From Zantedeschia hybrid cultivar (Eukaryota > Streptophyta > Magnoliopsida > Alismatales > Araceae), in contig JARZZO010000008.1 in assembly GCA_030544215.1 (NCBI GenBank), positions 16,611,114-16,675,113 on the forward strand: 64,000 nt of DNA. The letters run 5' to 3'. Numbering within the stretch: position 1 is the stretch's first letter; every line of letters begins with the position of its first letter. The notes beneath the pieces were generated by a model. It was given only the letters and a program-made list of their open reading frames with translations. It was not told the origin of the DNA and searched no databases. Positions 46,882 to 57,854 of this stretch are shown in pieces. Both the position numbers and the translations under genes were made by a program.

Positions 46882-48256
46882 TTGTTATTGTTTGTGAATC
46901 AGATTTATTTGAAATATACTCTACCTTGTTCTGTCATTCCTCGCAACAAGTTCTTATCAAATGTTATGTTGTGGAATAGATGAGAATTGAAGATCCAACA
47001 GTGTTGTGGTCTGCTGTTTTTTTATTGTGGGTGGCCTGCATCGACTAAAACCTTGGTGTGGTCAGATTTTTCTCTTGTTTTTTAGTCTGGGTTTCCTTAT
47101 ATCGACTGAAAAATGGTGGTATCACAAGCTGAAATGATTCTACCTCTTGAAGAAGATCTAATCCAAGTTATCCTGTGCCTAAAATTTTGTTTAGTTTGAC
47201 ATAAAATATCATAGAATGTTGCACAATGCTGCATTTTATGTCTCACAGAGGTGCAGCTTTCTCCGATGTTGTACATTAGACCAAGTGGCATTTGATTGGA
47301 TGCACCTTTTAGGGCTTGAAAGTGTTGTGCCGGTAAGTAGAATCTCAGGAATAATGCATCCAAACAAACAAGAATCAAGTATTTAATGCCCACTACAATT
47401 ATAGACAATATATTTATACGCACTTAAACATAGAGATTACTGTTTGAAGCAACGAGTGTAAGACGTTGGAGGTTCTATAATAATGGAGAATTTTCCATTT
47501 TAAGTCATGTAATGGCATTACTTTAGGTTTAGTCGCATCATATTAATTTATGGTTTGAAGTTTCTAAATACTTTAAAGATGTTAACACGCTTTTTTGTCG
47601 ATCGATGGGGTGATGAGTGGAATTTCCAGATAACGAGCAAAGTGCAGAGCGACGATACACGGTGGCAGCCTGGCAGGTGCCTCAATTAGGCTTTTCCTCC
47701 TTTCTAAGGCAGTAAGAGAAGGAAGCAAGATAACCAGATCCAGTGCTTGGATACATTTTTTGACAATGTTTCACCCAAATTTTATATGAGAAGAAAAAAC
47801 ATGTCTAACATGTTTGGTGAGATGTTTTCTTACTTTAACGTGAGAGTTTAGTCTTCGTCTAACCTATTCTTAGAAGAAAAAAAAAGAGAAAATCTTTGAA
47901 GCATTTTTTTTGGGAAGATCATCCACACTTCTAAAAAAACGCCCCGGGATGAGATCCTTTGTATCTTTTTCTCTGAATTTTTATATTTGGTGTTTTCTCA
48001 TATTTTCATGACAAATGATCTATTTATCTTCGTCTTTCTATGTCTTCCTTGTTTATTTGGTTCCATTGTGATATTTATTTGGGCATGTGAATCCTCGGGA
48101 GACATTGATGCCCTTGTCTTCCTTATTAATGCATCTCCTTCTTGTCCATGTCCTTAGGTTATGTGTGTGGAATTGGGTTAAATTTCCATTGCATTTACAT
48201 GATTTTAGTACAACTGTACATTTTGATTAGCAACTTTAAAATTGTTTTTACATAAT
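46882..48256. other. Intergenic DNA downstream of TBL
   Basis: No gene. The left end of the decayed Harbinger element must lie here or slightly upstream, but I could not find a terminus matching its right end at 52,028. Confidence 0.4.
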
Positions 48257-49190
48257 ATGAGTGCATCAAAGGATGGTACGAGTAGCGTGGCAAATTGGAA
48301 CATTGTAGTGGATCGAACCTTCCTAAACATACTTGTAGAGCACAAGGTTAATAGTGATGGGTTTGCTAATGGTAAGTTCACAAAGAAGCATGTAAATCTA
48401 TAGTTGCTAAGCTCAATGAGATTTCTAAATTAGGCTATTCAGAACCAAATCTGAAAAATCGTCTCAAAAATTTAAACAAGTTACACTCCTCGCATTTGAA
48501 CCTAAAAAGGACCGAACATGCTAGGGATGGGATGATGAAAAACAAATGCCAGTCCCAGACCCAGGCTTATAGACATATTCAAGGGAAGTCATTCTATTTT
48601 ATGGAACAAATGCACATCATTTGTTCCAGTTCCATGTCTAGGAGAGACATTGTTGCATCCAACTCAGTTGTGTCATACTTGAACACACAAAGTGGCTATG
48701 GTGATGATGATGAGGATGAGGATGTGGATGTCGACGTAGACATAGGATTAGACTTTATTGTTCATGGAATGAGCATGGACACTGATACACAAGAAATCCT
48801 TAACAACGCCAAACAGAAACTCCTACTAGTGAGGTGAAAGAGGAAGCTAATCCCTCTCCCACTCCCAACACCACTTCCACTACAACAGGCAATGTAGAAC
48901 TTGGGAAAAGGAAGCGGGCTTCACAGGATAACAATGAAACACTTGAGAAACTAGTATTGCTAGGTCAGGAAAGACTCAAGGTGACTAAGGAGATGTTGCA
49001 AATTCTAAACCAAGTTGCTCCACCCATGGATGTAGTAATGGCAGAATTTGTGAAGGTTCTTGGAATTCCTCAACAGGACTTTTATAAGGCTATTGACTTG
49101 TTGAAGCCTATGGAGGATAGTTGCCTCTTCTTATATCTTCCTAACGAGTTGAAGTTTGGATGGATCTTCAGTCGCCTAGGCTATTATTGA
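48257..49190 (+). pseudogene. Myb/SANT-like DNA-binding gene of a PIF/Harbinger element (broken)
   Basis: Starts MSASKDGTSSVANWNIVVDR and continues TFLNILVEHKVNSDGF, the first helices of the Myb/SANT-like (Myb_DNA-bind_3) domain carried by plant PIF/Harbinger elements. A stop at 48,401-48,403 and a change of frame lead into VAKLNEISKLGYSE...NRLKNLNKLH, the rest of the domain. A third frame from 48,834 gives the C-terminal ELGKRKRASQDN...ERLKVTKEML segment, ending at 49,190. At least one stop and two frame changes are needed, so it is a pseudogene. In this superfamily the Myb-like protein works with the nuclease for DNA binding and nuclear import. Confidence 0.75.
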
Positions 49191-49400
49191 TATGATATCA
49201 TTTTCAATATACTAAGTTTATGCTTAAATTCATAAACTTATTGCATGTTAACCATGATTATGTAGGCCTACATTACTTGTATTCATATTGTCTTTCAAGC
49301 ATGATTACTTGTAAGCATACATTTATTTTGTGTTCATGCCTTTTTTTTTTTTAATTATGTCATGTTGTTTTTCTTTTGCATATAGGACACATTTGTTTAC

Positions 49401-50706
49401 ATGGATTCTCCATGTTTTGACTTATTAAAGTTCATGCTAGAGGAGGAAGAGTATTGGGAAGGAGTTGAGCATGTAGTGATATTTGAAATGAACACACTTA
49501 TTCCTAGGAGGATAATGCACACAGATATTGGTCGAGGCGATAGATGGGTCAAACAGTTAATGGCAAACCATGTGGATAGATCCTACTCTAGTTTTCGAGT
49601 ACACCCTTCATTGCTTCTAAAATTAAGAGGTAACCTAATGGAAAAGGATGTGCTCAAAGACACCAAAAATATTTCTGCTACAGAACAATTGACTATCTTC
49701 CTACTTGAAGTGGGGCATGAAATTGAGAATAGGTTACGTCGGGAATAATTTCAACATTCTGGAGAGACTATAAGCCATCACTTTGACAAGATGCTCATGG
49801 CGGTCCTATCCATACGTCATGACTATATTAAAATGCCGAACCTTGATGATCAGGTGCATCCAAAGATTCGCCATGATTTAAAATCTTATCCTTACTTCAA
49901 GGTAATGTATTCCTTCCATACAAGTATTTGGCATTGTTAATGGTATTCTTAGTTTTAACTTTTATTACTATCAAATTAGAATGGCACACATATAGTTGCA
50001 AAGGTCTCTAATCATGACCAACCACGTTATCAAAATCTAAAAGGTGAAACATCTTAGAATGTGATGGATTTTGTAAACTTTGATCTTCTGTTTACATTTG
50101 TTGTTGTGGATTATGAGGGATCAACTGTGGATATGAAAGTGTTGAATTGGGCTATTGACAAAGGACGCTTTGTCATATCTGAAGATAAACATTAGACTGT
50201 AATGATCACATTAAATGTATTTGACAAATGCTGAGCATTGCGTGCATTCATTGGCATAGGGAAATACTTCCTAGTGGATGCAGGATATGTAAACACCCCT
50301 CGATTAGCACCTTATCATGACAAAAGATATCACCTCTGAGTATGATTCTAATAGATCCAGACTTGCATATAGGGATAAGAAAGACTTGTTTAATCATCGG
50401 CACACTCAACTACGCAATGGTATCGAGTGTGCTTTTGGAGTGTTGAAGTCACGTTTCACAATTCTGGTTAAGCATTTGAATTATCTAATTAAGAGTTAAG
50501 CGTGCATTGCAATGACATGTTGCGTACTCCATAACTTTATTAGAATGGAGCCAGGTCTTGACTTGTTATTCCAACGTAGAGAAGATGACTTGAATAATCC
50601 AGGAGATGAGGAGGGCAAATATTGTCAATTGCAAGCAACAACAGGAAAGGAGCGCAAAATGGACACTGACATTTCTATGTTTGTTTTCTTTGTTGGACTT
50701 ATGTAA
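49401..50706 (+). pseudogene. PIF/Harbinger DDE nuclease, decayed
   Basis: Fragments in several frames line up in order with the plant harbinger nuclease (DDE_Tnp_4): an N-terminal helical part (MDSPCFDLLKFMLEEEEYW... to 49,748), SGETISHHFDKML just after a stop, then FVVVDYEGSTVDMKVLNWAI (equivalent of the usual GWEGSAHDSRVL), GKYFLVDAGYVNTPRLAPY (around 50,259-50,316), LRNGIECAFGVLKSRFTIL (around 50,411-50,468) and CCVLHNFIRMEPGLD (around 50,520). Several stops and frameshifts interrupt the frame. One catalytic-region substitution (GW to DY) is visible. Confidence 0.85.
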
Positions 50707-51245
50707 TATATTTCTCCTTGACATTTCCATGATTGTCTTCTATGTTGGACTTCTATAACATATTTGTACTTGGCATGTTTCAGTACCATGGATTTATTAT
50801 ATTGGAAACAAGTTCATATATTTGTGTATGTTTATTAATTTGTTTAGCAAATGTTGTAAATATAAACTTGTGCACATTTTTTCAAACTTATTCCCTTCAC
50901 CCAACTTTAGGCTATGATGATGAGAAGGAGAGTTCATTTGATTAGATTGCTTGTAATGGCCTCACGAACCATCTCATGTACTCAAGTGTCGCCTATAGTT
51001 GAGTGGACGGCCTAATGGCAACCCCTACTATTGTGTGTTGAGTATTAGAACAGAATGTATGGGTTGTGATGGCAACACATGTATGTCTATGATACTTCAA
51101 GTATGAACTATTAATTTATGAGCCTAGTTTTAAACATTATCATCTTATTTGAGTCTATATCATTTCTCACAAAATTCTTTATAAGATATTATGCATTTCT
51201 ATATTTATAGTCTAGGTTATATTTTAGGGAACAAAAGCATAAAAA

Positions 51246-51550
51246 ATGACTTCAAGGATAAAAGGCAAATATGACAAGATTATATGTAAGTGCGGCACAG
51301 GAGAATGTATTGTCCATATGTCTTATAGTAGTAAAAATCTTAGTCGTACATATTATTGTTGTCCCCTTAGGTAACAGCAACTTTCCTGTATTTTTTTCCA
51401 TTGATGAGGTTATAGTATTCATCAAACTAACATACACTTTGTCACATCTTCAAAATGATAAGGTCTGTAGATTCTTCATCTGGATAGATGAACTAGTGGC
51501 CTGTCCTTGTGGCAAAGAGTCATATCAACAAAGAACTTCACACACCAAAT
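51246..51550 (+). pseudogene. GRF zinc-finger fragment
   Basis: MTSRIKGKYDKIICKCGTG, then SKNLSRTYYCCPL (51,246-51,370), a GT-starting intron-like gap, then CRFFIWIDELVACPCGKES from about 51,460. Together they reproduce the CxCG...N..R.yy.C...C.fF.W.D pattern of the GRF zinc finger. The exon phases do not close with any clear acceptor, so it is treated as broken. It sits between the harbinger nuclease and the element's right end and may be cargo of that element. GRF fingers are common in plant nuclease-linked and transposon-linked proteins. Confidence 0.6.
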
Positions 51551-51774
51551 AGTCGAATGGAAAAATTTTCTATGGGTGTCTCGAATCAAATGGTAAGTTT
51601 TAAAACTTTTTTTTGCCCAAGTCCTATTTTTTCAAACATATATAATTTACTTTATGTTGGAGATGCAACAGGACGATGCGGATGTAGGATGCAGATTACT
51701 AGTTATTACTGTCGTTAAGATGCTGTTAAATAACAGCTTCAAAAACATATCACCTATGCTTCTAAAAATTCTGC

Positions 51775-52028
51775 CCAAGTCCCAAAACTATTCTCATCCA
51801 AACGAAGGTTACGTATATCCCGCTTATCCTGCGATAAGAAAGGTAAAAATGACTTTTTATGCATCTTATCCTCGTACTATCCTCTTGTTTTACCAAACGA
51901 AAATAGAGTTAACTTTTTTCTTAGTCCCTCTCGTACCAAACATACAAGAGCATAGGGATCGAAATAAACTAATCCAAATTGGCTTATTCCTATTCCTCCT
52001 CATTCCTATCCCAACACCAAACGGGCCC
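51775..52028 (-). mobile_element. Right terminal region of the Harbinger element
   Basis: Read inward from 52,028, the minus strand starts GGGCCCGTTTGGTGTTGGGA and repeats GTTTGGTA/GTTTGGAT several times, the usual start of PIF/Harbinger termini in plants. The matching left end was not found, so the element's length (at least 3.8 kb from 48,257) is a minimum. Confidence 0.5.
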
Positions 52029-52778
52029 TGAACGTCCATTACTCGATGGCACTGCATGTTACTGTTCACCCATTGGCAAAGCCGCAGTGGACTTGGGAAA
52101 GTTGGAGGTTGAGAAGGGGATGTTGTCCGTTACCAGCTACCCCAAGTATTAAGAACACGACATCCTAAAAAATTTGGAGTAAAAATAACAACAGAAAAAT
52201 TTTCAAAACTAAAAATAGATCCAAAGATAAAAATGCTTCCGAACATCTATTAGCCTTAAGTCATAGGATAAGATGTATTTGAGTTCCCATTTCAATTTTA
52301 ACTTGGTTGGCAAGATATTCCATATTGAACCTCTCAATAAGAAGACGGTGCTTTAGATAAGAAGCACATGCGAGATAGAATGAGTGAGTTAAATATCATG
52401 CATATCCTCAAAGATAAGAACTCGAGTCTGTGTTCCTATAAATTACCGACTTAAAAAGACTAGACTTCGATCTTCTGCAGAACGCTAGTCCAATAGGTGA
52501 AATGCTTACCGCACATGATGCCTTTTGTAATAATCACAAGACAGGGACGTGCGTTTAACACGTTGAAAAACCTACATAATGTAGTGTAACTCAAGAGGAT
52601 AGATAACATCTTGCTCTGTTATCTACATGTAGGGTGGCCAGCAAGCCCTCCAGTTTATACTAAAGCGTAATTGCACATATTCTCCAAACCTTCACCATGT
52701 TTTGAATGTACCTCTCCACAAAGCTTTTGTTTGCCGTGATGCTGATTCGTCCTTTTCACACGTGTGGTTCCCTACAGG

Positions 52779-52882
52779 TCAAGCTCCTGAGAGAGACTCC
52801 AGAGGTGAAGATATATCATGCTCTCAAGGAAATGCAGCTAAATGGTAAAGCATTTCACCAACAAAACAAATCTGTCGCAGGT
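52779..52882 (+). other. Isolated exon-like segment
   Basis: An open segment VKLLRETPEVKIYHALKEMQ… of about 34 codons is bounded by an AG acceptor (cctacag) and a GT donor (gcag|gtattt). Its composition looks coding, but no neighbouring exon or family could be identified. Possibly the remnant of a lost gene. Confidence 0.25.
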
Positions 52883-54190
52883 ATTTTGGTTTTTGGAATA
52901 AAGAAAGTATGGCACTAATCACCGACCATTTCCGGGTTGCAATATTATTGGTACTAAATACAATAACCAAAGAAAATCATAACAACGCTGGAACAGTAAC
53001 AAATGCTGGCAGCTTAGAGAATAAAATCACAACATGCTAAGAATGACAATGGGGCTAACTTTGCCGAAAGGACATCCTGTTTCTCATCTCGACCTTCACT
53101 TCTCCCTTATCAGTAGAAGTCTGCAGCCTTCCTCATTGGTTTTCATCTATCTTAGCTTATGTCGTGTGACCTGGGGCAGTACAAAGGACGTTTTGCCTTG
53201 CCACTCACATCACAACCGTACAGCAATATCCTTCCAGAACTCTCTCAAAATGTTCAGGCTACAATTAGCTAAATCAAGTGTGTTCCTGGTGACGAAAAGA
53301 GGAAATCTTGTCTTCCAGTATGTAACAGCAAACCATTGGATTGGAACACTTAACAAAGGCCAGCAACATTGCTTGCAGCAAAGGTACTTTCCTACCATTG
53401 TTCCCGGTAACAGGAATTCAACCTAGACTTGCTCCCGAACAGGTTGTAGGCTGGTGTCGGCATTAGCATTTTTTTCCAATGGGATAATGATTCAAAACTT
53501 CCTATATTATAAGACTGCATTTTGGTACCACCAAGAAGCCCCATTTGTTTTGCAGGTTGGGTGTACCTTATAAAATGATATGTAGCTTTAATTGCCTCCG
53601 AAACGTATTCTGTCGGCATTGACCAGATCTTGAGAATGTAACCCATGATCTAATGGTCCATACTTGCCCATTCATAGGAGGATCAGATGAATATGATGGA
53701 GACAAAAACCAATCTTAGCATTTTTCTAAGATTTTGCATCCTGTCCCACCAGAGTCTCTTATTGAAATGTCATTTTTTTGTTGTTTTGTTTGAGGATTTT
53801 GTCAAAAATTAAAGGCTTATGACCTTTTGCATTTTGGCACTTATTATGAGTATATTTGGTCACACTTGATTAAAGGACATTTTCCAAGTTCTTTGGATAG
53901 ATCCTCTTCTTGCACTGCCAAACCAGAAATTCTAACAACTAAGTATCCTCAGTTTAGATGATATCCTGAAAAAGAAGCTAAATAACACAATGATACACAC
54001 AGACAACTAAAGAACGGCTTACACAGGTTTTTGACAAATACAACACCTTACATTATACGAGATGGATTCATCATCAGCTTATGCACACACATAATTTAAG
54101 GAATTAATGTATATACATTTTTAAGATGTCAGATTAAAGACCATCAATATATTTGTCAGCAAATTAAAACACAAACCAACAGGTTAAGGC
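52883..54190. other. Intergenic DNA, nothing recognised
   Basis: Short open frames on both strands near 53,030-53,650 have no family resemblance. No transposon ends identified. Confidence 0.45.
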
Positions 54191-54520
54191 CACATGAACC
54201 AATAGAATGAACATACATGAGCCAATGGGTTAGAGATATATGTGTTCAAATTACAAGTTTTGGTAACATGTGGCAATAGAGTCAACATGTGCAGTTGACA
54301 TGCACTCGTACGCTAGGACATGCCAACAGGGCCAGCATATGCCAGTATGCACACCACCGGAATAAGGTATTCACGTGCCGAAATGTTTGGCAAGTACTGG
54401 TAAATTATCATGTGGCAGTAGGGTAAGGTTGGCATGTGTGTAAGTGCCTATAGGATTGGCATGTACCAAGACCCAGAGAGGCACACGTCAATAAGGTTTG
54501 CATGTGAAGTAGAATGGCAC
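54190..54520 (+). repeat. Degenerate minisatellite-like block
   Basis: Irregular repeats of a core close to caatagggttggcatgtg, for example at about 54,196, 54,270, 54,330, 54,415, 54,450 and 54,490, with unit spacing of 25-80 bases and many substitutions. Confidence 0.45.
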
Positions 54521-54643
54521 GTGTTGAAGAAGAAAGAAAGGAGGAAAAGAAAGAAAGTTTCCTCAAAATACTTTCTTCTCTCAACCCAGTTCCCAACGTA
54601 CACCAAAACCTTCACAGTTGCTCTATACTTCCCCCAAAGCTAT

Positions 54644-54992
54644 TGATGGGGATCCAGGAACGGCTGGAATGGGGTCAAAGGCCCAATGTGCAGTTTAGTT
54701 GGCCCATTAGGAGTCCATTAGGAGTCTTTTAATTTACATGTAATTTTCCCATGTTTTTTAGTTATTTTCGGAGTCCTAGGGGTAGTTTAGTAATTTTCAT
54801 ATTAGGGTTTCTTTGAAGAGTCTATATATTGTCCTGTATCCCCTCGTGGGAAAGCATTGAAGAGAATATTTTGAAATGAAGAGCCGCCGCTGCGTGTTTT
54901 CTCCCGAGACGGGACGGGAACCCTAGCCTTCTTCTCCTCCAACCCCTCTCTTCTCTCTACTTCCGGTCTACCCCCTCCCCTGTCCCGCATCA
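54644..54992 (+). repeat. 5' LTR of the young retrotransposon
   Basis: 349 bp, begins TGATGGGGATCC and ends CCCGCATCA, with a TATA-like tctatatattg at about 54,822 as the likely promoter. Nearly identical to the 3' LTR. Confidence 0.95.
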
Positions 54993-54995
54993 AAC

Positions 54996-55007
54996 TGGTA
55001 TCAGAGC
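54996..55007 (+). other. Primer-binding site, initiator-Met tRNA type
   Basis: TGGTATCAGAGC starts three bases after the 5' LTR; complementary to the 3' end of plant initiator-Met tRNA. The same site type is seen in the TRIM at 27,338-28,067. Confidence 0.92.
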
Positions 55008-55079
55008 AAGGTTTTGGATCATCCTCATGATCCAAGTCCTGTGCCTCCACCACACCGGCAACCCTTGCCACTCCCGTCA

Positions 55080-55810
55080 TCGCCGTCCTAGCCTCCTTTC
55101 CCCTCCCTAAAACCCCTCCCTTCTGTCATTGGGTCGTGTCTCTGCGGCCCCGGCTTGAAGTAGAAACGAAATCAACCGAGCCACGCTGCTGCTGCTCGAT
55201 CTCACAGCCGTCACCACCACCCCTCCCCGGTCGCTTCTCTCTCTCCCGCTCAATTTCCTCTCTATTGGTTTCTTCGGAGAAAACAAGAAAGAGGGAGAAG
55301 AGAAGAGAGAGCCGCCGGAGCACCTGCGTGCTGCTGCGGCCGTCGTCGGGCACCGGAGCCTTCGCCGCCATCGCCTTCTCCTACTGCCACCGCAGTCGTC
55401 GGCGGGACCAGCAGCTGCAGTCGCCGTACGCCACGGAAGCCGCCGCAGTAACCACCCTCCACCGGTCCCGCAGCTACTGTGGGCATCTCCGTCGCCGTCC
55501 CACTCCGCTTGCATCGCCGCCGTCAACTGGCTCCCCCGGAGCCACCGCCGCCCTCATTGGCCTCGGCCGTGGCAGTCGCTAAAGTAGAAGAAGGAGAAGA
55601 CTCCTGCGCCACCGCTGCCATCATCGGATCCGGCCGCAACCGGCGCTGTCGCAGGCGCCGCCCCGCCGGCCATCGTCGCCGCCGCGCTCGCTGGCCGCCG
55701 GCGCCATCATCGCCGCCGCGCTCGATGGCCACCGGCGCCATCACTGCGCTCGTCGCCGCCGCCTCCCTCTCCCTCGTGCTCTTTCTCTCTGCACCCTGTT
55801 AGGGTTAGGG
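55080..55810 (+). other. GC-rich leader segment of the young retrotransposon
   Basis: Strongly GC-rich, open in several frames on both strands (up to 148 codons) with Arg/Ala/Pro-rich low-complexity products, so no frame is credible as a protein. Contains a short direct repeat (catcgtcgccgccgcgctcg at about 55,672 and catcatcgccgccgcgctcg at about 55,706). It could be captured host DNA or a structured untranslated leader. Confidence 0.5.
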
Positions 55811-56179
55811 GGAGGAGGGCGAGCCGAAGAAGACGGGCCCCCGTGCCCTTTTAGTTGGGGCCGGCCGGCCGGGTCAAACCGGGTCAACCCAAACCCGGTC
55901 CGATAGAGCGGCCCGAGCCGTCTCACTAGTTCTCATCCAGACTGCAGCCCAAGTTTGAACCTGGTTCGAGCCAAGTTGGTTCAAGTGGTCCGAGCCAGAG
56001 GTTCAGTCTTGGTCCTAGTCAGGGTTCCCCTGGGTTTGCTACAGTGCCCGGGCGGTGCATTAGAAGTTCTTATCGCACCGCCAGCACCCAGGGCTCGTCC
56101 GTGCTCCGATTTGCGCGCCGCTTGTGCCGTTGGGATCGTATTGGCGAGGTCGACCTCGCTGTACGTCCCGCCTGACAGC

Positions 56180-56510
56180 AGCGTCTCGTTTTGCGTGCCG
56201 CACTTGCACGCTTTACGAGGACACTCGGGCGTGCCGTTCGAGGTCTTTCTGGGCTCCGATTTGTACACCGTTCGCGCCGCCGGATCCGTTTCGACGAGGC
56301 CAACTCAGATCCAGTGTGCTGTTCCCATATTTGCCTCGTTTTGCGTGCCACTTCTGCACGCATACCGAGGACCCGGAACGTGCATCCCGAGGCCAACCCA
56401 AGTTGCCTCGATTTGCGTGCCAACATCCCAACGTACAGATTTCGCAGCAGCTAGTGCCCGCTTACCTCGTTTTGCGTGCCACCTTTTGCACACATATCGA
56501 GGATGATGAT
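56180..56510 (+). repeat. Diverged repeats inside the young retrotransposon
   Basis: The phrase cctcgttttgcgtgccactt, followed by (c/t)tgcacgcata(c/t)cgagga, recurs at about 56,187, 56,333, 56,407 (truncated) and 56,465. Spacings are uneven (about 145, 75 and 60 bases) and divergence is considerable. Confidence 0.75.
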
Positions 56511-56607
56511 TGGAGCTCCGATTCTTGTGCCGATCGTACCGTTGGCATCCTTGCAGTGAGGCGGACCTCGTCCATCATTTCTTTGGTCAGTGGTACGTTT
56601 TATCATC

Positions 56608-57588
56608 ATGGATTTTAGTTTTGAGGTAGAGCTACCCAATTCCGTGAAAACTCGGGTGTATCTTGAGGCAACGTCGTTCGGCAACGTCATTTCACAATCT
56701 ATTGTGGATTCTATCTCCCACACGGACTACGTAAGGGTCTCTAGAAATCAAGTCTATGTGCCATTTTTCCATCTCTTAAGGAGCAGCAATACTTCCCGAG
56801 CCGTCAGGTATTATGATGATGCATGGTGCAAGATTATACCCAATGGCTCGTATATTGGTTTGGGTAGAGAATGGATAGACGAGCGGCAAGTTGTGATTGA
56901 TCATACTGGACGAGATTGTCTAATACAACCTGAGGAATACCTGGCACCATTTCTTATTCTCAATGCCACTTATCAGGATCGAGAGAGGTTTCAACAAGCA
57001 GTTGATTGAGAGCGCGAGAAGTCCCAGATGAGGAGTGAGCTTCAGAAGATTTCTGCCATGCTGGCCAAGCTGACCAAGCCAAAAGATGTTGTCTATGAGG
57101 CCGACCCAACGATGCTTGAGGAGTATGAAAATCAAATGAAGGAGGTGCACTATGTGGCCGATCCAATCCTAGAAGATGAATATTTGGGGGAGGTCGAATC
57201 AGTGACGCCTATAGCAAATAATGACATCTTCCCCACTAAAGGGAATGGGCCGAAGACAGAACCGCTACTGGAAGATGTAGTCGATCAACCGAAGGTCGTT
57301 AAAGATGTCATCAGTTTGCATGATTTTGACCACATATGGAGCGACGTCGAGGCACAATTTTCTCCTCATGTTGGAGCATTCATGCGCGCGATGGTTCATG
57401 GGTCATCGGTGTTGTTTTCCGAGCATGCTACCATCATTCCCCCATGGATATTGACTCATTTTAAAATTCGAGGACGAATTTTTTCGAACCAGGGGAGAAT
57501 GATGGGGATCCAGGAACGGCTGGAATGGGGTCAAAGGCCCAATGTGCAGTTTAGTTGGCCCATTAGGGGTCCATTAGGAGTCTTTTAA
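56608..57588 (+). pseudogene. Unfamiliar ORF of the young retrotransposon, one in-frame stop
   Basis: Reads from MDFSFEVELPNSVKTRVYL at 56,608 in one frame to 57,588, except for a TGA at 57,007-57,009. The codons on both sides form one continuous charged helix (QDRERFQQAVD before, EREKSQMRSELQKI after), so the stop looks like a single point mutation or a site of readthrough. The first part (about 133 codons) is a compact globular-looking segment containing RVSRNQVYVPFFHLLR and HTGRDCLIQPEEYL. The second is coiled coil followed by an acidic region, and the frame runs through the polypurine tract (FSNQGRMM) about 90 bases into the 3' LTR. It lacks the CCHC knuckle of a typical gag and any pol motif. 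It may be a reduced gag-like protein; I do not recognise the family. Confidence 0.55.
57491..57499 (+). other. Polypurine tract of the young retrotransposon
   Basis: AGGGGAGAA immediately before the 3' LTR; the plus-strand priming site. Confidence 0.85.
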
Positions 57589-57849
57589 TTTACATGTAAT
57601 TTTCCCATGTTTTTTAGTTATTTTCGGAGTCCTAGGGGTAGTTTAGTAATTTTCATATTAGGGTTTCTTTGAAGAGTCTATATATTGTCCTGTATCCCCT
57701 CGTGGGAAAGCATTGAAGAGAATATTTTGAAATGAAGAGCCGCCGCTGCGTGTTTTCTCCCGAGACGGGACGGGAACCCTAGCCTTCTTCTCCTCCAACC
57801 CCTCTCTTCTCTCTACTTCCGGTCTACCCCCCTCCCCTGTCCCGCATCA
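57500..57849 (+). repeat. 3' LTR of the young retrotransposon
   Basis: 350 bp, TG...CA, two differences from the 5' LTR. Confidence 0.95.
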
Positions 57850-57854
57850 GCTAT

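Larger units (their letters stand above)
54644..57849 (+). mobile_element. Young non-autonomous LTR retrotransposon with unfamiliar ORF
   Basis: 3,206 bp flanked by a perfect 5-bp duplication gctat (54,639-54,643 and 57,850-57,854). LTRs (349 and 350 bp, TG...CA) differ by one substitution (near 54,711/57,567) and one C insertion in a C run near the 3' end, so insertion was very recent. A primer-binding site for initiator-Met tRNA and a polypurine tract adjoin the LTRs. The interior has a GC-rich leader (about 55,080-55,800), a repeat block (56,180-56,510) and one ORF (56,608-57,588). No protease, integrase, reverse transcriptase or RNase H is present, so it must be moved by proteins of another element. 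Confidence 0.92.

Noticed and set aside
55107..55802. Arg/Ala/Pro-rich open frames on both strands within the retrotransposon
   Set aside because: Simultaneously open in several frames because of GC bias; no conserved motif.
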